Of a stretch of 64,000 nt of DNA, positions 10,429-22,157 are shown piece by piece (the first letter of the stretch is position 1; each line of letters begins with the position of its first letter). Below the pieces are notes generated by a model, which searched no databases, had not been told where the DNA came from, and saw only the letters and a list, made by a program, of their open reading frames with translations. The translations under genes were made by a program, and so were the position numbers. Source of the DNA: Chimonanthus salicifolius (lineage: Eukaryota; Streptophyta; Magnoliopsida; Laurales; Calycanthaceae); the NCBI GenBank assembly GCA_013350335.1, contig CM023538.1, positions 51,444,769-51,508,768 of the forward strand. The letters run 5' to 3'.

Positions 10429-12100
10429 CAGATCTCTACTTTCAGCCCAGATCTGCAGGGCTTCTTTGCTGCCCTCTCCTTGCAGATCTGATCTTCTTCA
10501 TCATCTTAGATCTCATCGTTTGAGATCTATGGACCGGCACCCACGAACGGCGCGCATAGAAGCCGTACGCTGGATCCGCGCACCTAAGAAGATTTGACCC
10601 TTGTCCGTCCCTGCCTTGTTTGGATCTCCCACATCTGAAGCTTCTCTGGTTGTAGAAACTGCATCTTCTTCGGTGACGGTGCTCGCCGTTCTGACCCAGT
10701 CATCCAAATCTGCGGCAGATCTGCTGATACACGGTTCTATTTCAATAAGTAGCTTTGGGCGTTCCTCAGCAGCAACAGTGTCGATCGTCGGCCTCTTCCA
10801 TCCCGACGCTCAGATCCAGCAGAAATCCACCGTCTTCATTGCTACTGCAGCTTCTTTCGTCTCTGTCCTGTTATAGCCTTGCTGGCTTCAGTTTTTTCAA
10901 ATCTGATCTAAGGAACCAGATCAGCCAATGCCAGAATCGCAGCCTTCAGCAGCTGTCGCCCACTGCTCCATCGGGTTCACCATCGTTTTTAGATCTGAAA
11001 TATTCTTCACACACAAGTGTGATTTTTCTGGCCCACATCAAGCAGCCAGATCCTGAATCGATCTGCGGATCGGAAGGTGAACTGAACAGTTCGGGTTCCT
11101 CACGCCGGGATTTCCGCCGGCTTCTTCTCCGTCGAGACTCAGAGAGGGGTTTCTACGCCAACAGCGTTCGTCAGTCGAGGCATCGAGGCATCTCAGATCT
11201 AAAGACCCCGTTCTTCCGTGGTTCCTTTGCTGGCACCGCCGCTCTTGGCGTCTCATCTATCGTCTCCGACTCAGATCTGCAACTTCTTTCAGCCGATCTG
11301 CCTGGTCCTTCATCGGCGACGCTTCGATTATCTCAGATCTGCATCAAATTTTGCTCCCATGCTCCGCCTCCTTCCTCTTTCAATCTGAGCCTCGCCTGAG
11401 CCACTGCTACTTCCGCCGCCGCACCCTATGCAACGCCTCTTTCCCGTCTGATCAGATCTGGCAAGGATCGGGAGCAGAGATCGGTTGCAGCATATTCAAA
11501 TTTATATATTTTTTTTTTTAAAAAAAAAAATTCGGATCGGGACCAGAGATATATGGGAGCCTGTGCTGGTTGTGCCCATTCTGAGAGCTGGTCTTACTCT
11601 AGTGGAGCATGCTTCAACGATCTTGCCAGCCACAAAAATCCACCATTTGCACCGTTTGCAGATCTGACTTCAAAGATCCAGATCTGCCTGCGGTGGATTT
11701 TCCAGATCTGAAACCTGCCTTTTCTACTGGCCTCTTAATGCCAGACCTGATCTGCCGTTCCCCCAGTCAACCTCTCCACCGGGTTTGAGAGATTCATCTG
11801 ATTGGGTTCATAGCCTCTCCACCATCGAGGCTTCTTCTCCAAGGCTGCGTCTGGGTTCCTTTTTTTGTTGCTGCCTGTCAAGCAGCCCATTGACACAACC
11901 GAACCAGTCTCTGTTAAGATTTCTATCCATGTATCATGTAGTTCAGGCACATTCGAAAAATATCAATGGAGTCGATAGTGGTTCCCAACTGCTTTCCTGC
12001 AAGGTTAACAACTGCACTAGCCAACTGATTGATGTTTCCGACGATTGAGCTACTGTCGTCCTTGCCGTTCCGCTCTCGGATCAGCCCAACACCAGATCTG
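10429..12100 (+). repeat. AGATCT palindrome-rich leader of the LARD
   Basis: About 15 exact AGATCT hexamers, mostly followed by G, occur in about 1.7 kb, where roughly 0.4 would be expected in random DNA. ORFs at 10325-10597 and 10755-11399 cross this leader. They show no recognisable domain and are Ser/Pro/Leu-rich, so they are not called as genes. Confidence 0.8.
11557..11649 (+). pseudogene. Captured fragment of a uracil phosphoribosyltransferase gene
   Basis: An in-frame stretch of 31 codons reads EPVLVVPILRAGLTLVEHAS followed by TILPATKIHHL. This matches the conserved segment of uracil phosphoribosyltransferases (uracil + PRPP to UMP, pyrimidine salvage), whose plant forms read close to EPVxVVPILRAGLxLxEHAS..ILPATKxYHLG. 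Both sides change at once to element leader sequence. Only this short block is present, without the PRPP-binding signature, so there is no enzyme. The abrupt end after HHL may be an exon edge, which would fit capture from RNA or from genomic DNA; it cannot be decided here. Alignment to the host UPP gene would settle it. Confidence 0.87.
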
Positions 12101-12459
12101 ATTAATAAACTTCTTGATGTTTATTCTTCTCGTATTTTTGCTGTTTCTTCTCGCCACAATTTACAAGTTATGTGCTAAGAAGAAAGGGGGAGAGCTGAAG
12201 AAAGGAGCACAAATTCTCCTCTTACTTTCGTCGATTTTATCGACGCTCTGAAGAAAGGGATACAAATTGCCCTTTTCCTAATATTTTATTGAAGCTGAAG
12301 AAAGGGACACAAGTTGTCCTTCTCCTCCTACTCAGCTGCCTTTCGAGCAGCCTTATTTTGTCGTTTCTCGAAAATGAAATGGCATGTTTTGGACACATGT
12401 CCATTTGTTGTGGAATTCATCCACTCATTTTATTTGGAGGACTGATTCGTCCCCAAATC

Positions 12460-12695
12460 ATTTGCTGGCCTTTCATGGTTAAAGCCTCATTTGCTGGCCT
12501 TTCATGGTTACAGCCTCATTTGCTAGCCTTTTATGGCTACAGCCCTATTTGCTGGCCTTTAATGGTTACAGCCTCATTTGCTGGCCTTTTATGGCTTCAG
12601 CCCTCATTTGCTGGCCTTTCATGGGTTCAGCCCTCATTTGCTGGCCTTTCATGGCTTCAGCCCACATTTGCTGGCCTTTATGGCTACAACTATTG
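12460..12695 (+). repeat. ~30-bp tandem array, 8 units
   Basis: Units of the form CATTTGCTGGCCTTTCATGG plus GTTACAGCCT or a variant are repeated about eight times with small length changes. They give repetitive pseudo-ORFs on both strands. Confidence 0.92.
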
Positions 12696-13054
12696 TTCAC
12701 TGGCCTTTCCGATCTGATTGATCGATGTAATGGCTTCAGCCCCTTATTTTTCAGGCCATTCGTCGCCTGCATCTATCACATATTGCGATCATTGTTTGCC
12801 GGACAATTGTCTTACGGCCACTGCCATCGTCCGAGCATCTTTCTCTATTTCAGGCCGCCATTGGTGTTCGCCGCCTGTCATTTTGCAGCCAATCAACGCT
12901 GCCACATAAACACATATTTGCAGCCTGTTCAACAGCTTTTGCAGCCAATCAGTTTGCTGCTTCTTCGTCAAATCTTCGTGGCCAGTCAGTTCCCACTTTT
13001 GCAGTTCGCCTGCCGTTTCTTCACGTTCCAAGCTTCGCATTCATCCACGCTTCA

Positions 13055-13067
13055 GCTTGCGGGGGAG
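13055..13067 (+). promoter_or_regulatory. Polypurine tract of the LARD
   Basis: GCTTGCGGGGGAG ends immediately at the 3' LTR start, the position used to prime plus-strand synthesis. Confidence 0.8.
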
Positions 13068-13262
13068 TGTTGAAATATATTTAGATTATCCTAATTATAA
13101 TGTAATTAGGATTCTAGTTTGGGTTTACCTCTAATTAAGAGGTGTATTTGATTTATAATTAGTTAAGTATTTGAGTCTGATTATGATAGCCCTAGGGTCG
13201 GCTAGAGGCAATATATACATGTAATAGTTTAGATATTCAATACAACTTTCTCTTTTCTAACA
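13068..13262 (+). repeat. 3' LTR (195 bp)
   Basis: Second LTR copy, followed by the GAAAC duplication at 13263-13267. Confidence 0.95.
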
Positions 13263-13267
13263 GAAAC

Positions 13268-14263
13268 TGCTAGCAATAGAGGGAGGTCCACTACTTAGCA
13301 ACGATGTAAGAGCGGATACAAGTATCGACGAGTCAACACTTACACATGTTTAGTTCCGGTAAAGATAAAATATTGAATACATTAACTTTTAAAATGAAAT
13401 AAATAATAAATGCAATTGAAATGTGTAATAAATGTAACAATTACCTTTTTATATTATGGAGCATCAATATCGAGGCTCACCACAATCATCATCGCCATAA
13501 ACTCAGAACAAATAGTTCCAGTTTCATAAACGAGCGAGGTCAAGACCATTGTTCCTACGATATGGGTCCACTACACCGAACACATTCCATTACAACTGTT
13601 TCTCTACTGTCATGTGTGGTGCACTAAGTTTTGATCCACTTGATGGTTGACCCACATATGGTATACCCGTTCAACTGTATGACTCACCGGACTACATATG
13701 TGGATAATGAGTGGTCGATCCGCCCAATGAGTAGCCTCCCCCACAGGTTTTCCCTTAATTCAACATGTCGAAATGTTGGGGATATCGCAATTGAGAACCC
13801 TCAAGAAAGAAGGAACCCAAACGTCTGTGTAGACTCGTCACTGACGGGCATGGATCATAAACTGTCAGATAGGGAGACCAAGTCCACCAATCAATACAAC
13901 ACCGTCCCAATAGTACAACAATCTATATGTTGCCCTTGCAGCACCATGTGCAGGCATATCTGCACCTCCATAAGGAGGTGTAAGTATTGGACTTGCCTGA
14001 CTATCCTACACATGTGTCTCCCCCAGTACAAACCCGGGTGGAACATGAGCATTGTTATACTCCCCCGCATTGGACCTGTTAGACCCCAATGTCTAAATCC
14101 CCCCTGCTCACCACTATCACCACTGCTATCGTCGACTGTGTCACTCGTGGAAGTATCGGAATGAACATCCACATATCTACTACGGAATGGTGATTGACTA
14201 CTCGGTATGAGGGAGCTTTCTCCTTCTTTGTCCTTGAAAGTTCCCATTTTGAATGTGCTAGAA
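13268..14263 (-). pseudogene. Unrecognised decayed ORF region
   Basis: The minus frame at 13891-14247 reads an acidic Ser/Asp/Gly stretch (TSTSDTVDDSSGDSGEQGG). Further broken frames continue down to about 13450 with phrases such as YVGQPSSGSKLS. The composition resembles the low-complexity tail of a transposase-type protein, but no domain is recognisable. Plus-strand ORFs over the same bases are shadows. Confidence 0.3.
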
Positions 14264-15142
14264 CATCATATTGACCCTACAGAGAGGAACAGGGGGGGGG
14301 GCATCAATCCCGGTTTTATTGGTCTTTACAAATTTCTTGATTATTTAAGGTGCAGCGGAACATTTATCAAGAGATTTGTTTAGTGTGATAAATTCTCTAA
14401 GTGACCTTACTAAAATTTTGACCCTTTACATAATGCTTGATTATCAATGTTTGTGCGCAATGTGTATAATGAGATAATCAATATGCAAAGTTATGTGTGT
14501 TGAGAAAAATACTTAAATGGTAAATACAAACACACAAATCAAACATCATAAGACCATTTTAAAGTGGTTCGGTTAGCCAACCTACATCCACTGTTAGGAC
14601 TTGCTCAACCTTGAATTATCTCCAAAATCCACTAAGTGAGGACTTACACCCTCACAATTAGAGTAGGAATTCAACATCACTCAATCGGCTGAGAATTTCA
14701 CCCACCATTGTCGAATAGGAATTACACCTATTCATTTGGCTGGGAGTTCCACCCACCTCTGTGCCGGAGACATCGCTCCAGAATTTTAAATAGTGGTTCC
14801 GAGGTACCTCCTCTTAATCCACTTTCGGAACAAAGGTTTTAAAAGAAAATTAAAACCAAGAAACATTTGTCTTTGAAGCTCTCTCTTCTGATGTGTGCTT
14901 ATTTGAGATCCCACCCATGTAAGTTGACGCTCTGCCCCTCAGCTGTGGTTTAACAATCACAGTCCAAGGTGACAAGGAAACTGGTTCTACCAAAGGTTTT
15001 CTAGTTTATGGTTCTCTCCTTCTCACTTTCAAACTCAATACTCAGATTGGTTGTTTATGAGTTTTCATCATCATTCCTCTCTCTCTCAAAACTCAATCTA
15101 TTTGATTGGTTGTATTTGATTCACCTAGTGCAAGCATGAGAG

Positions 15143-18100
15143 TGTAACGGCCCGATCCAAATACAGGGCTTAGAGCTTGACTCAATGTGATATTGTCCGC
15201 TCTAGGCCTCGCACACAGTTCGTGTCACGCCCCGACTCGAAGGGTGGGCCCGGAACGCGACTGATTTTTTTTTTTTTTTTTTAAACTAAACTAACTCAAG
15301 CATTTTAACTGGGCCGGATCAACAGTTGGGTCCAAAGGTCACACATGATCCCAACATGTGGACTCAAACATATACCATAAGTCTACCCAACAAATAGCCA
15401 TAAAAATAACACATTGCATGATCACATAATTCCAACACTGAATTATTATTTAAACACTATCAGAGTAACTACAGAAGCATAGTAGTCTCAGTACATAACA
15501 TTGAAACGAACTAAGTACCACACCCGGTACTTTACAAAAACAAGAGGTTCCAAAAACCAGAAAGCAAAGATAAGGGTATTTCCCTCAATGGGAATCCCGA
15601 AACACCGCCGCAGCTTATCTACCCTAAGCTTGAAATAGAGGGTTCTCCTCCTTGGGTTCATCTCCTAAAAGGTGAGTGGGGTGAGCTAACTATTCCAGTG
15701 AATGAAATATAACAGTGCAGTTAAGTAAACAACAGGTTAGCACAATAATCAACAGTTGCAATAATTTCTCATGTTTGATAACAAATAAGCATAATATCAT
15801 CACTAGTCCCATAATTCATCATTTTTTCTCCAATACTGCTGTCATCTACCGCAACCTCTAGATACTATCCTGACACCAATAGTATTAAGTCCCAACACGG
15901 TCAAAATACATCATTACAAGTACATCTCCGGTATGCACCTCAAACTGGTACTGACACACCTTGCTAGTCACTGTCGACCCACCTGGTCCAGTAGACGTAA
16001 CCGACACCTAAGCTCGGCGATGATTCAATAGTAAAAGGTACGTGGAAGCAGTATCACAACTCATATGATCAATATCATAATATTCACCATCATCATAAAC
16101 ACTCTTACCATAGTGCACATGTCTAGGCACATGAGTGGGTTCCTCAAATCTGAAACCACTCATTACTCAAGATCCATCTCAATAACAAAACCTGTTTACA
16201 TCTACTGCAAAGTCAAGTTCTTTCACCGTATATGTGTGGTTTCGCGGTCTCTGTTCAAACAAACAAACAAGTGCACAATCAATATACATAGCATCAAATA
16301 CATACACACAAGTAGTATTTCAAAATCCCACGTTTTCCCAAAAATATCCAAGGTATATGGAATTGAGTCTCATACTTGGTTTCTAACCATTTTTAAATTA
16401 CAATAATCCACAAGATAGTAAATAGAAAGGGTGCTCAGTCCAAAACTCATATTGTCTTCTGGGCATTGACCAGATTGACTTATTAAGTTAGGTCTAGATT
16501 CTCAGGTCACTTCTCGGTTGTCTTCTGGATAGGACCAGATCTAACATTTTGAGTAAGGCCTCGAGGTCACTCAGTGCCCGACAAATATAGCGTCAGCCTG
16601 AAAGTGAGATCACTCAGTGCCCGACCAATAGAGTCGGCCTGGAAGTGAATACAATAGTATATACACTATAGTAATAAGAGAAGAGGGTTAGTACATTTTT
16701 AATTAGCAAGGGGAGTACTAACATCACATGCAATCACTAACAATCAAATAAGATTAGACACTTCAAAAGCTGTGTCCCTCGGAACATGCCTCGGAACCAG
16801 GTACTGTGGTTTCAGATAATCCGAACCACACCTAAACTAGTCACTGACCTCGGATCTTGGGTCTGACTTCGGGTCGTCCGAAGATCGGGTCTCGGATCAT
16901 TCGAAATCCTTCCGAACCAAAAAAGATCTGAAAACTGGTCTCGGTGGGTCTGTGCACTTCGGAACATCCGAAGTGAGGCTCGGATTGTCTGAGTGGGATT
17001 CGATCCTTCCGAGCTCTGCTCGGAACATCCGGCTAAATTAGGCTAGCCTCGGTCGCTTCTGGGCTTCGGGTGAAGCTCGAAACGTCCGAGGGGTCCTCTC
17101 GGATCGTCCGAAGATCGACTCTCGGACCGTCCGAGAGTTGTCTTCCTCACTGTCTGTACCAGCAGATAGTGACGGTAGACACTGTATGAAATACGAATCG
17201 GAAACAGTGGATTTTCCAGATTCAGTTTCCACACTAGCCGGTCTGATGGACTCCTCTGGGAGTCCTCTTTCCATAGGGAAAGGTTTGAAGCTTTGAATCT
17301 CGGTAGGCCATCCGATTTTAACACTGAAACCTCATTGGTACAATAAAAATCGGGTTTTTCCTTAAACTTTGAAATGGTTGTACACACTCAAATCTTAGCC
17401 AAAACTGGTTTTTCTTGATTCTAAACCGACTGGAATCGAAAGACGAACACAGTGGTTACCTTCACTGAAGTTCCTAGTTTGAAAATCCGGACTTTGGAAA
17501 AACTTCCCTTCTAAGGTGCGGTAACTGAAACTGGGAAGAACAGGGGCTGGATCACCTGGGTTTTGGTTTTCAGCAAAGAGCAGAGAGACTGAGAAGAGAG
17601 GAGCTTTGGTGGGAGTTCAAACCAGCAGATAGAGGTTGAATTTATAGAGGTTTGGCCGGAAGAAGGGGCCGTCAAGCCACTGCATGCAGATGCGGCTTAC
17701 GTCCGCTACAGTACCCATAAGTTTGGGTTGGTTGCAGATCAGCCCTCTAGGATTTTCAATTTTGCAAATAAGTCCCCCAATTTGATAAAACCCGATTTTT
17801 AACTAAACATAAGATTTTGAAGACTTAAAAAACTTAATCCAACCTTACAGATAAGTTGGGTTTTAAAAACTTTAGTCACCGTAAAAATTTTGAGATTTAA
17901 AACTCACTAAAAATCATTGATTTAAATAAAAACTATATTTTAACACTATTTACTTAATTAAACAAATGTTAAATAAAACAATTTAGAAACCTCATTTTGG
18001 GTTTTGAAAGAATAACTAGACCATTCTTAAAATGGTCTAACACAAAATACTTGTTTCCAAAATTATCTCATCTCCAAAATCATTTAAAATAATTATTACT

Positions 18101-18631
18101 CCCTTTCGGGGTTTTGACGGGACGGTTTAAATACTATTTTCTGAAAATAAAATTATTTTAAAATCAGAAATACAAATCCTTTATTAAGGAGAGTAATATC
18201 ATCCAATAATATTCACATAACAACACAATTTATAAAGTAATAACAAGAAGCGGTAAATTATCAAATTGCTCCTCCAGTTGGACGAGATGAATCACTGAGC
18301 TTTCAAGCTTGGATTGGGCCACACCTGTGCCTTTCTCAAAGCCTTAACTGTAATCTTTGAGATTAACCGGTCAAACAAGATTATTAAGCTAAAACACGCC
18401 TAAACTGGGTCAGGGTATTACAGTTCGAACCCACAAGGTTTTGTTCCTGGGCCCAGGCCCAAAAGTACTCACACAAGAGTACACATGGGGTGGCTTCATA
18501 TAACCCCTCACCCTCCTCTCTTCCAAACCGATGTGGGAAGGCTTCATATAACCCCTCACCCTCCTCTCTTCCAAACCGATGTGGGACTCTTCCCACATCA
18601 GTTTGGGCAAGGTGTGAGGGTATCACACACA
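15143..18631 (+). mobile_element. TGTAACGGCC-type short solo LTR, split by a nested LTR
   Basis: The left part 15143-15222 (starts TGTAACGGCCCGATCC, contains ATATTGTCCGCTCTAGGCC) and the right part 18428-18631 (ends ATCACACA) form a unit of about 284 bp net. It is flanked by GAGAG on each side (15138-15142 and 18632-18636; the right copy lies in a GA run). The start matches a widespread plant TRIM/SMART LTR type. A 47-bp segment with CTTCATATAACCCCTCACC is duplicated in tandem at about 18491-18584. Confidence 0.7.
15223..18422 (-). mobile_element. 3.2-kb solo LTR, Tekay/Del-like Ty3/gypsy (copy 1)
   Basis: Exact 5-bp TSD GTTCG at 15218-15222 and 18423-18427. On the minus strand it starts TGTAATACCC and ends GGGGCGTGACA. 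It has the same terminal design, T-run and length class as 35436-38565 and the net 39335-48855 unit. There is no polyprotein sequence, so this is one LTR left after recombination. The assignment to Tekay/Del rests on length and termini only. Palindromes of the CTTCGGAACATCCGAAG type are at 16780-17130. Confidence 0.8.
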
Positions 18632-19620
18632 GAGAGAGAGAGAGTGATCCTTCTATTGGCCATTGTTTAAGTTCATTAGGGTCCAACTGATCAGTCCGAA
18701 GGATATCAACTGGTTGCATAAATGTTGATTTATATAGCGAAGACAACCAGTGATAGTAACAGGAATGTACCGACAGGTTGGTCGCACTGAGGGGTCGGTG
18801 ACTAGAAATGTTACTGTTACAATTCCTACCATTGTGCATTAAGTGCACTCCCAATGGTAATATTCTTTCCCAGTCGACATGTCGTTGTCGTCGATGGGTC
18901 AACACTTATGGTACCGAGGGGTTGTCCATACGAGAGGCTCGTTCTAGTGTAAAATATGCTTGACAATAGTTTCAACTTAGAAACCTGTTACCCAGAACGA
19001 CTTGTCGCCCATTACCGAGGGGTCGGTCCTGGCCACTCTCGATAGGTCTTGAACTACTGATAAATCTGTTTTCTGGAGAGCCTACCTGACTTCTAAGTCT
19101 AAAACTCATAAATCTTGATCAAGGAGTCGTTTTCCATGAGGGGTCGTTTTAGCCTTTCACCGAGGGGTTAGTGCATACGAGACTCTCAATCAGAGGCATA
19201 CCCAGAATGACAGTTCAATGTTCCAGAACCTATGTCATTCGGGCCTACCAGTCTTTGACCACGATAGGTCGATTCTGACTGCACCGAGGGTCGGTCAGAT
19301 AAGACTGGTCGAGCTGACAGTGAACATAATTCATATTTCCAAGTTTGCTTTCATTTCACTGTCAAGCTTTCTCACTAGGCTTTTTATTATTTAATCATTG
19401 GTTCTTCTAAGCCTAGGGATAGTCCTCTCTAAGGTGTGGGTACCACCTAAGGTCATCTATGGCCAATATACATGTTTTGTGATTCCATAACGATGAACTT
19501 TTAATCCGGTTGAGCATGATTTTTACTCTTGATCATCTTGGGTCTTCAAGTTTCCTACAAGTGTTTCTTTCTAAGTCATAGAATTGACAAACATAGGGTG
19601 GCCAAGCTGAGACACTAACA

Positions 19621-21780
19621 GTCCTCCTCATCTCTGTTGTCTCTTCTCCTCTATCCATACCAGATGGCCGTTCACTAACTAAATGATGGTGTGAGACCAT
19701 CCAGCTACTGCTCCCCTGCCCGTCAAGTCACCCACCTTCCGCCGTGGGGCGAAGTCCACTGGCTGAATGGTGACGGGCGGACTCTACTGCTGCATCGTAG
19801 TCACTATTATATGCCACTTCTATCTCAATATTATGATAAAGTAGTTCTGTATCGAGATTATGGAGGATCGGCTGCTCGCACTCTTCAATCCATTCTGACA
19901 ATGGATCATTGTATGTGAAGAGGCAAAAAAATCCCCATTACCTCTGAATTGAAGCTCTAGGTACCTCTTGTTGATTGCGTACCTTTAGGAGTTGATTTTA
20001 GTGAAGGTATACAATGTCGTTAAACTTTTGGGAGGACAATCTATTATGCAGCTTACTGTGAACATATTTAAACATAAAACTTGCTCACAATTGGATGCAC
20101 TAGATGTTTGACTGAGCAGGCATACAACATACTTCTTGATTAAGTGCACTAGATCCAAAGCGAATCAACCATTGAGGTGCAACCATCTTGGCAGTCTCAG
20201 ATAATCTAACATTCTACGACAATTTTGAAAATAAATTTCAAAATAAATTTGAATAGCTTTTCACGTTTCTAACATATATTTCTTTTCTTATTATTGCCTC
20301 CAATGCTTTGATACTCCATTGAAATGTCTGCGTTTTTATACCAAAATTTTGAAAAAAAAAATGGTTTTTTCATTTTTTTCAACTATTTTCATACTTTTAG
20401 CTAATCATAAAAAATAGAGTTCATATAAATGGTTAATGAGATATTGTAAATAAAATACATATCTCCAATGTAACGAATGCATATCTATATACTTAGGATC
20501 CTTTTTTCATTTCCATCATAAGGACAATTAAACAATCGGGGGTTTAATTATATTCCATGCATGCAATTTTAATGTGTTCTCTATACTCTAAACTCTGGGT
20601 TTTATGCAGTTTCTCACATGTAAATTTATTTTTTTTTAATGTGTGGAAGTCACTGTATAAAAGGCTAACCAATGATTGAGAAGGCTTTCTTTACAAGTAT
20701 TTTATTTAAATTTTTAACATTATATTTTCATTACATCATATTTTTTTATAGAATTGATTGATGCACGGGAGCTTTTACTAAGATGATGTAAAATATAACT
20801 TCTTCTTTTTACCATTGATTAAAAGTTTTATACATCAAACGATAAATTAAAAAAAAAAAAATGTCATTTTTACATTGCCCAATGGCCAGTGTCTTTTAAC
20901 TTTGGTGCCCAAATTAATTCTATATATTTTTTTTATAATTAAAACTCATATTTAAATTAAAAATGTTTTTTACTTTCATCTTTTCTTTATAAGCACATTT
21001 AAGATATTGAAATTGGAATTGTTTTCTTCACGACCATCAGTGTATGGTGCGATCCATGAGTCGATCACCATGGTGACGAACAAGTGAACGGTTCGATCAC
21101 TATCCTATTGATCCAATCGGATCTCGCCAGCAAAATGACACATATATGTTTATCCATTGTTTTTTTTTAAAAAAAAATATGGCTACATCAAGTGGCAAGA
21201 AAGATTAGATCCACATCCACTCTTCACTCCTACAATTGAATGAGGGTAAAATCAGTTTTAACATCTATTTATGTTCAAATAAATTTTAGATTCAAGATTT
21301 TAAATCAGATCAATAATAGAAACTTTAAGAAATTCTACCCTCAATTCTCTCAATTGCTCTTAAGAGAAGAAATGACATTAATTTAATTAAAATAATTTTG
21401 ACCGAGTCAAAATTTATCTAAAAATTAAGTATTTAATCAAAAGCAAAATGAATGTGAAATTGTATTATGAATGCAAAAATTTATGCAATTAATTGAGAAT
21501 CACAATTAAATACAAATTTAAAAAAATTAAACACTAATTAAATGCATGTATGAACTGAAATTCAACACTAATTCGATTCAATAAATATTAACTTTCTAAG
21601 AACTTGGTTGCATAATTATAATTTAATTAATAATGAAAAAATTGTAAGGTATATCAACATATTAAAAAAATTAAACTCAAATTCTTAAATTAACGTCAAT
21701 TTTAAAAAACACATCTAAATTAAATTCAAAGAATTTAAATTGGACTCATCTATCTAAAGAGACTCAAAACAAATTTAAAG
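19621..21780. other. Intergenic, no gene
   Basis: The first few hundred bases are probably the internal 3' end of the SIRE-like element. The rest is AT-rich with no supportable gene, repeat boundary or RNA. Confidence 0.55.
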
Positions 21781-21879
21781 CTCAAATAAATTGAAGCGAA
21801 CTGATCCTCTACAAACTTATTCTCAAATAAAAAAGAAAATTAGAAGGAAAATAAAAAAAAATCTCAAATTGATAACGGA

Positions 21880-22157
21880 ATTCGAGTCCGACTCGGTCTT
21901 GACTCGTCTTCGCTTTGTGTTTTCGTTCCGCAGTTCCTTTTTTTTTTTTTTTTTGTCACTCGCTCCGTACCTTCCCGTTTTCGCATCGATTTTTCTTCCT
22001 TTTCTCATTTCTTTCCCTCCTGAAGCAGAACCTTGCTTCATTCCCTCCTTACTCCTCTCTCGCTCCCGTTCTTCTATCTCTGTCTTCCTCTGGAGAATAG
22101 CTAGGACAGCAGCGCCGTTCTGGCACGAATCCATCCTCTCCATCGCCAATCTCCCAA
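21880..22157 (+). promoter_or_regulatory. Probable 5' leader of the bL12m gene
   Basis: A strongly pyrimidine-rich stretch (T-run at 21940-21953, then TTCTTCCTTTTCTCATTTC) precedes the start codon, a pattern common in plant ribosomal-protein leaders. Short ORFs in it are not conserved-looking and are ignored. The transcription start is not determined. Confidence 0.4.

Larger units (their letters stand above)
10096..13262 (+). mobile_element. Complete young non-autonomous LTR retrotransposon (LARD-like)
   Basis: A 3167-bp element with two 195-bp LTRs (10096-10290 and 13068-13262) that differ at one position by eye. It has a perfect 5-bp TSD, LTR ends TGTTG..TAACA, a primer-binding site TGGTGTCAGAGC at 10291-10302 and a G-rich polypurine tract just before the 3' LTR. 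The 2.78-kb interior has no gag, protease, integrase or RT. Instead it has an AGATCT-rich leader, a captured uracil phosphoribosyltransferase fragment, three copies of a GAAGAAAGG..ACAAATT phrase (about 12190-12325) and a 30-bp tandem array. Movement would need proteins from an autonomous relative, probably copia judging from the primer site and 5-bp TSD. Near-identical LTRs imply recent insertion. Confidence 0.95.
14269..19620 (-). mobile_element. SIRE/Maximus-type copia LTR, split by nested insertions
   Basis: On the minus strand the LTR starts TGTTAGTGTCTCAG at 19620, directly after a purine-rich tract (19621-19634 on the plus strand as its complement). It ends near 14269, close to a C-run (plus-strand G-run at 14290-14300), as in SIRE-type LTRs whose 3' end carries a C-rich block. 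The phrase GTGGTTCGGTTAGCCAACCT at about 14563 also fits this family. The unit is interrupted at 15138-18636 by a second LTR. The array of CCGAGGGGTCGG-like motifs lies at 18770-19310. Family assignment is by memory of motifs. Confidence 0.6.

Noticed and set aside
10755..11399. 214-aa ORF in the LARD leader
   Set aside because: Ser/Leu-rich, no domain recognised, frame not shared with the UPRT fragment; most likely chance openness of AGATCT-rich leader.
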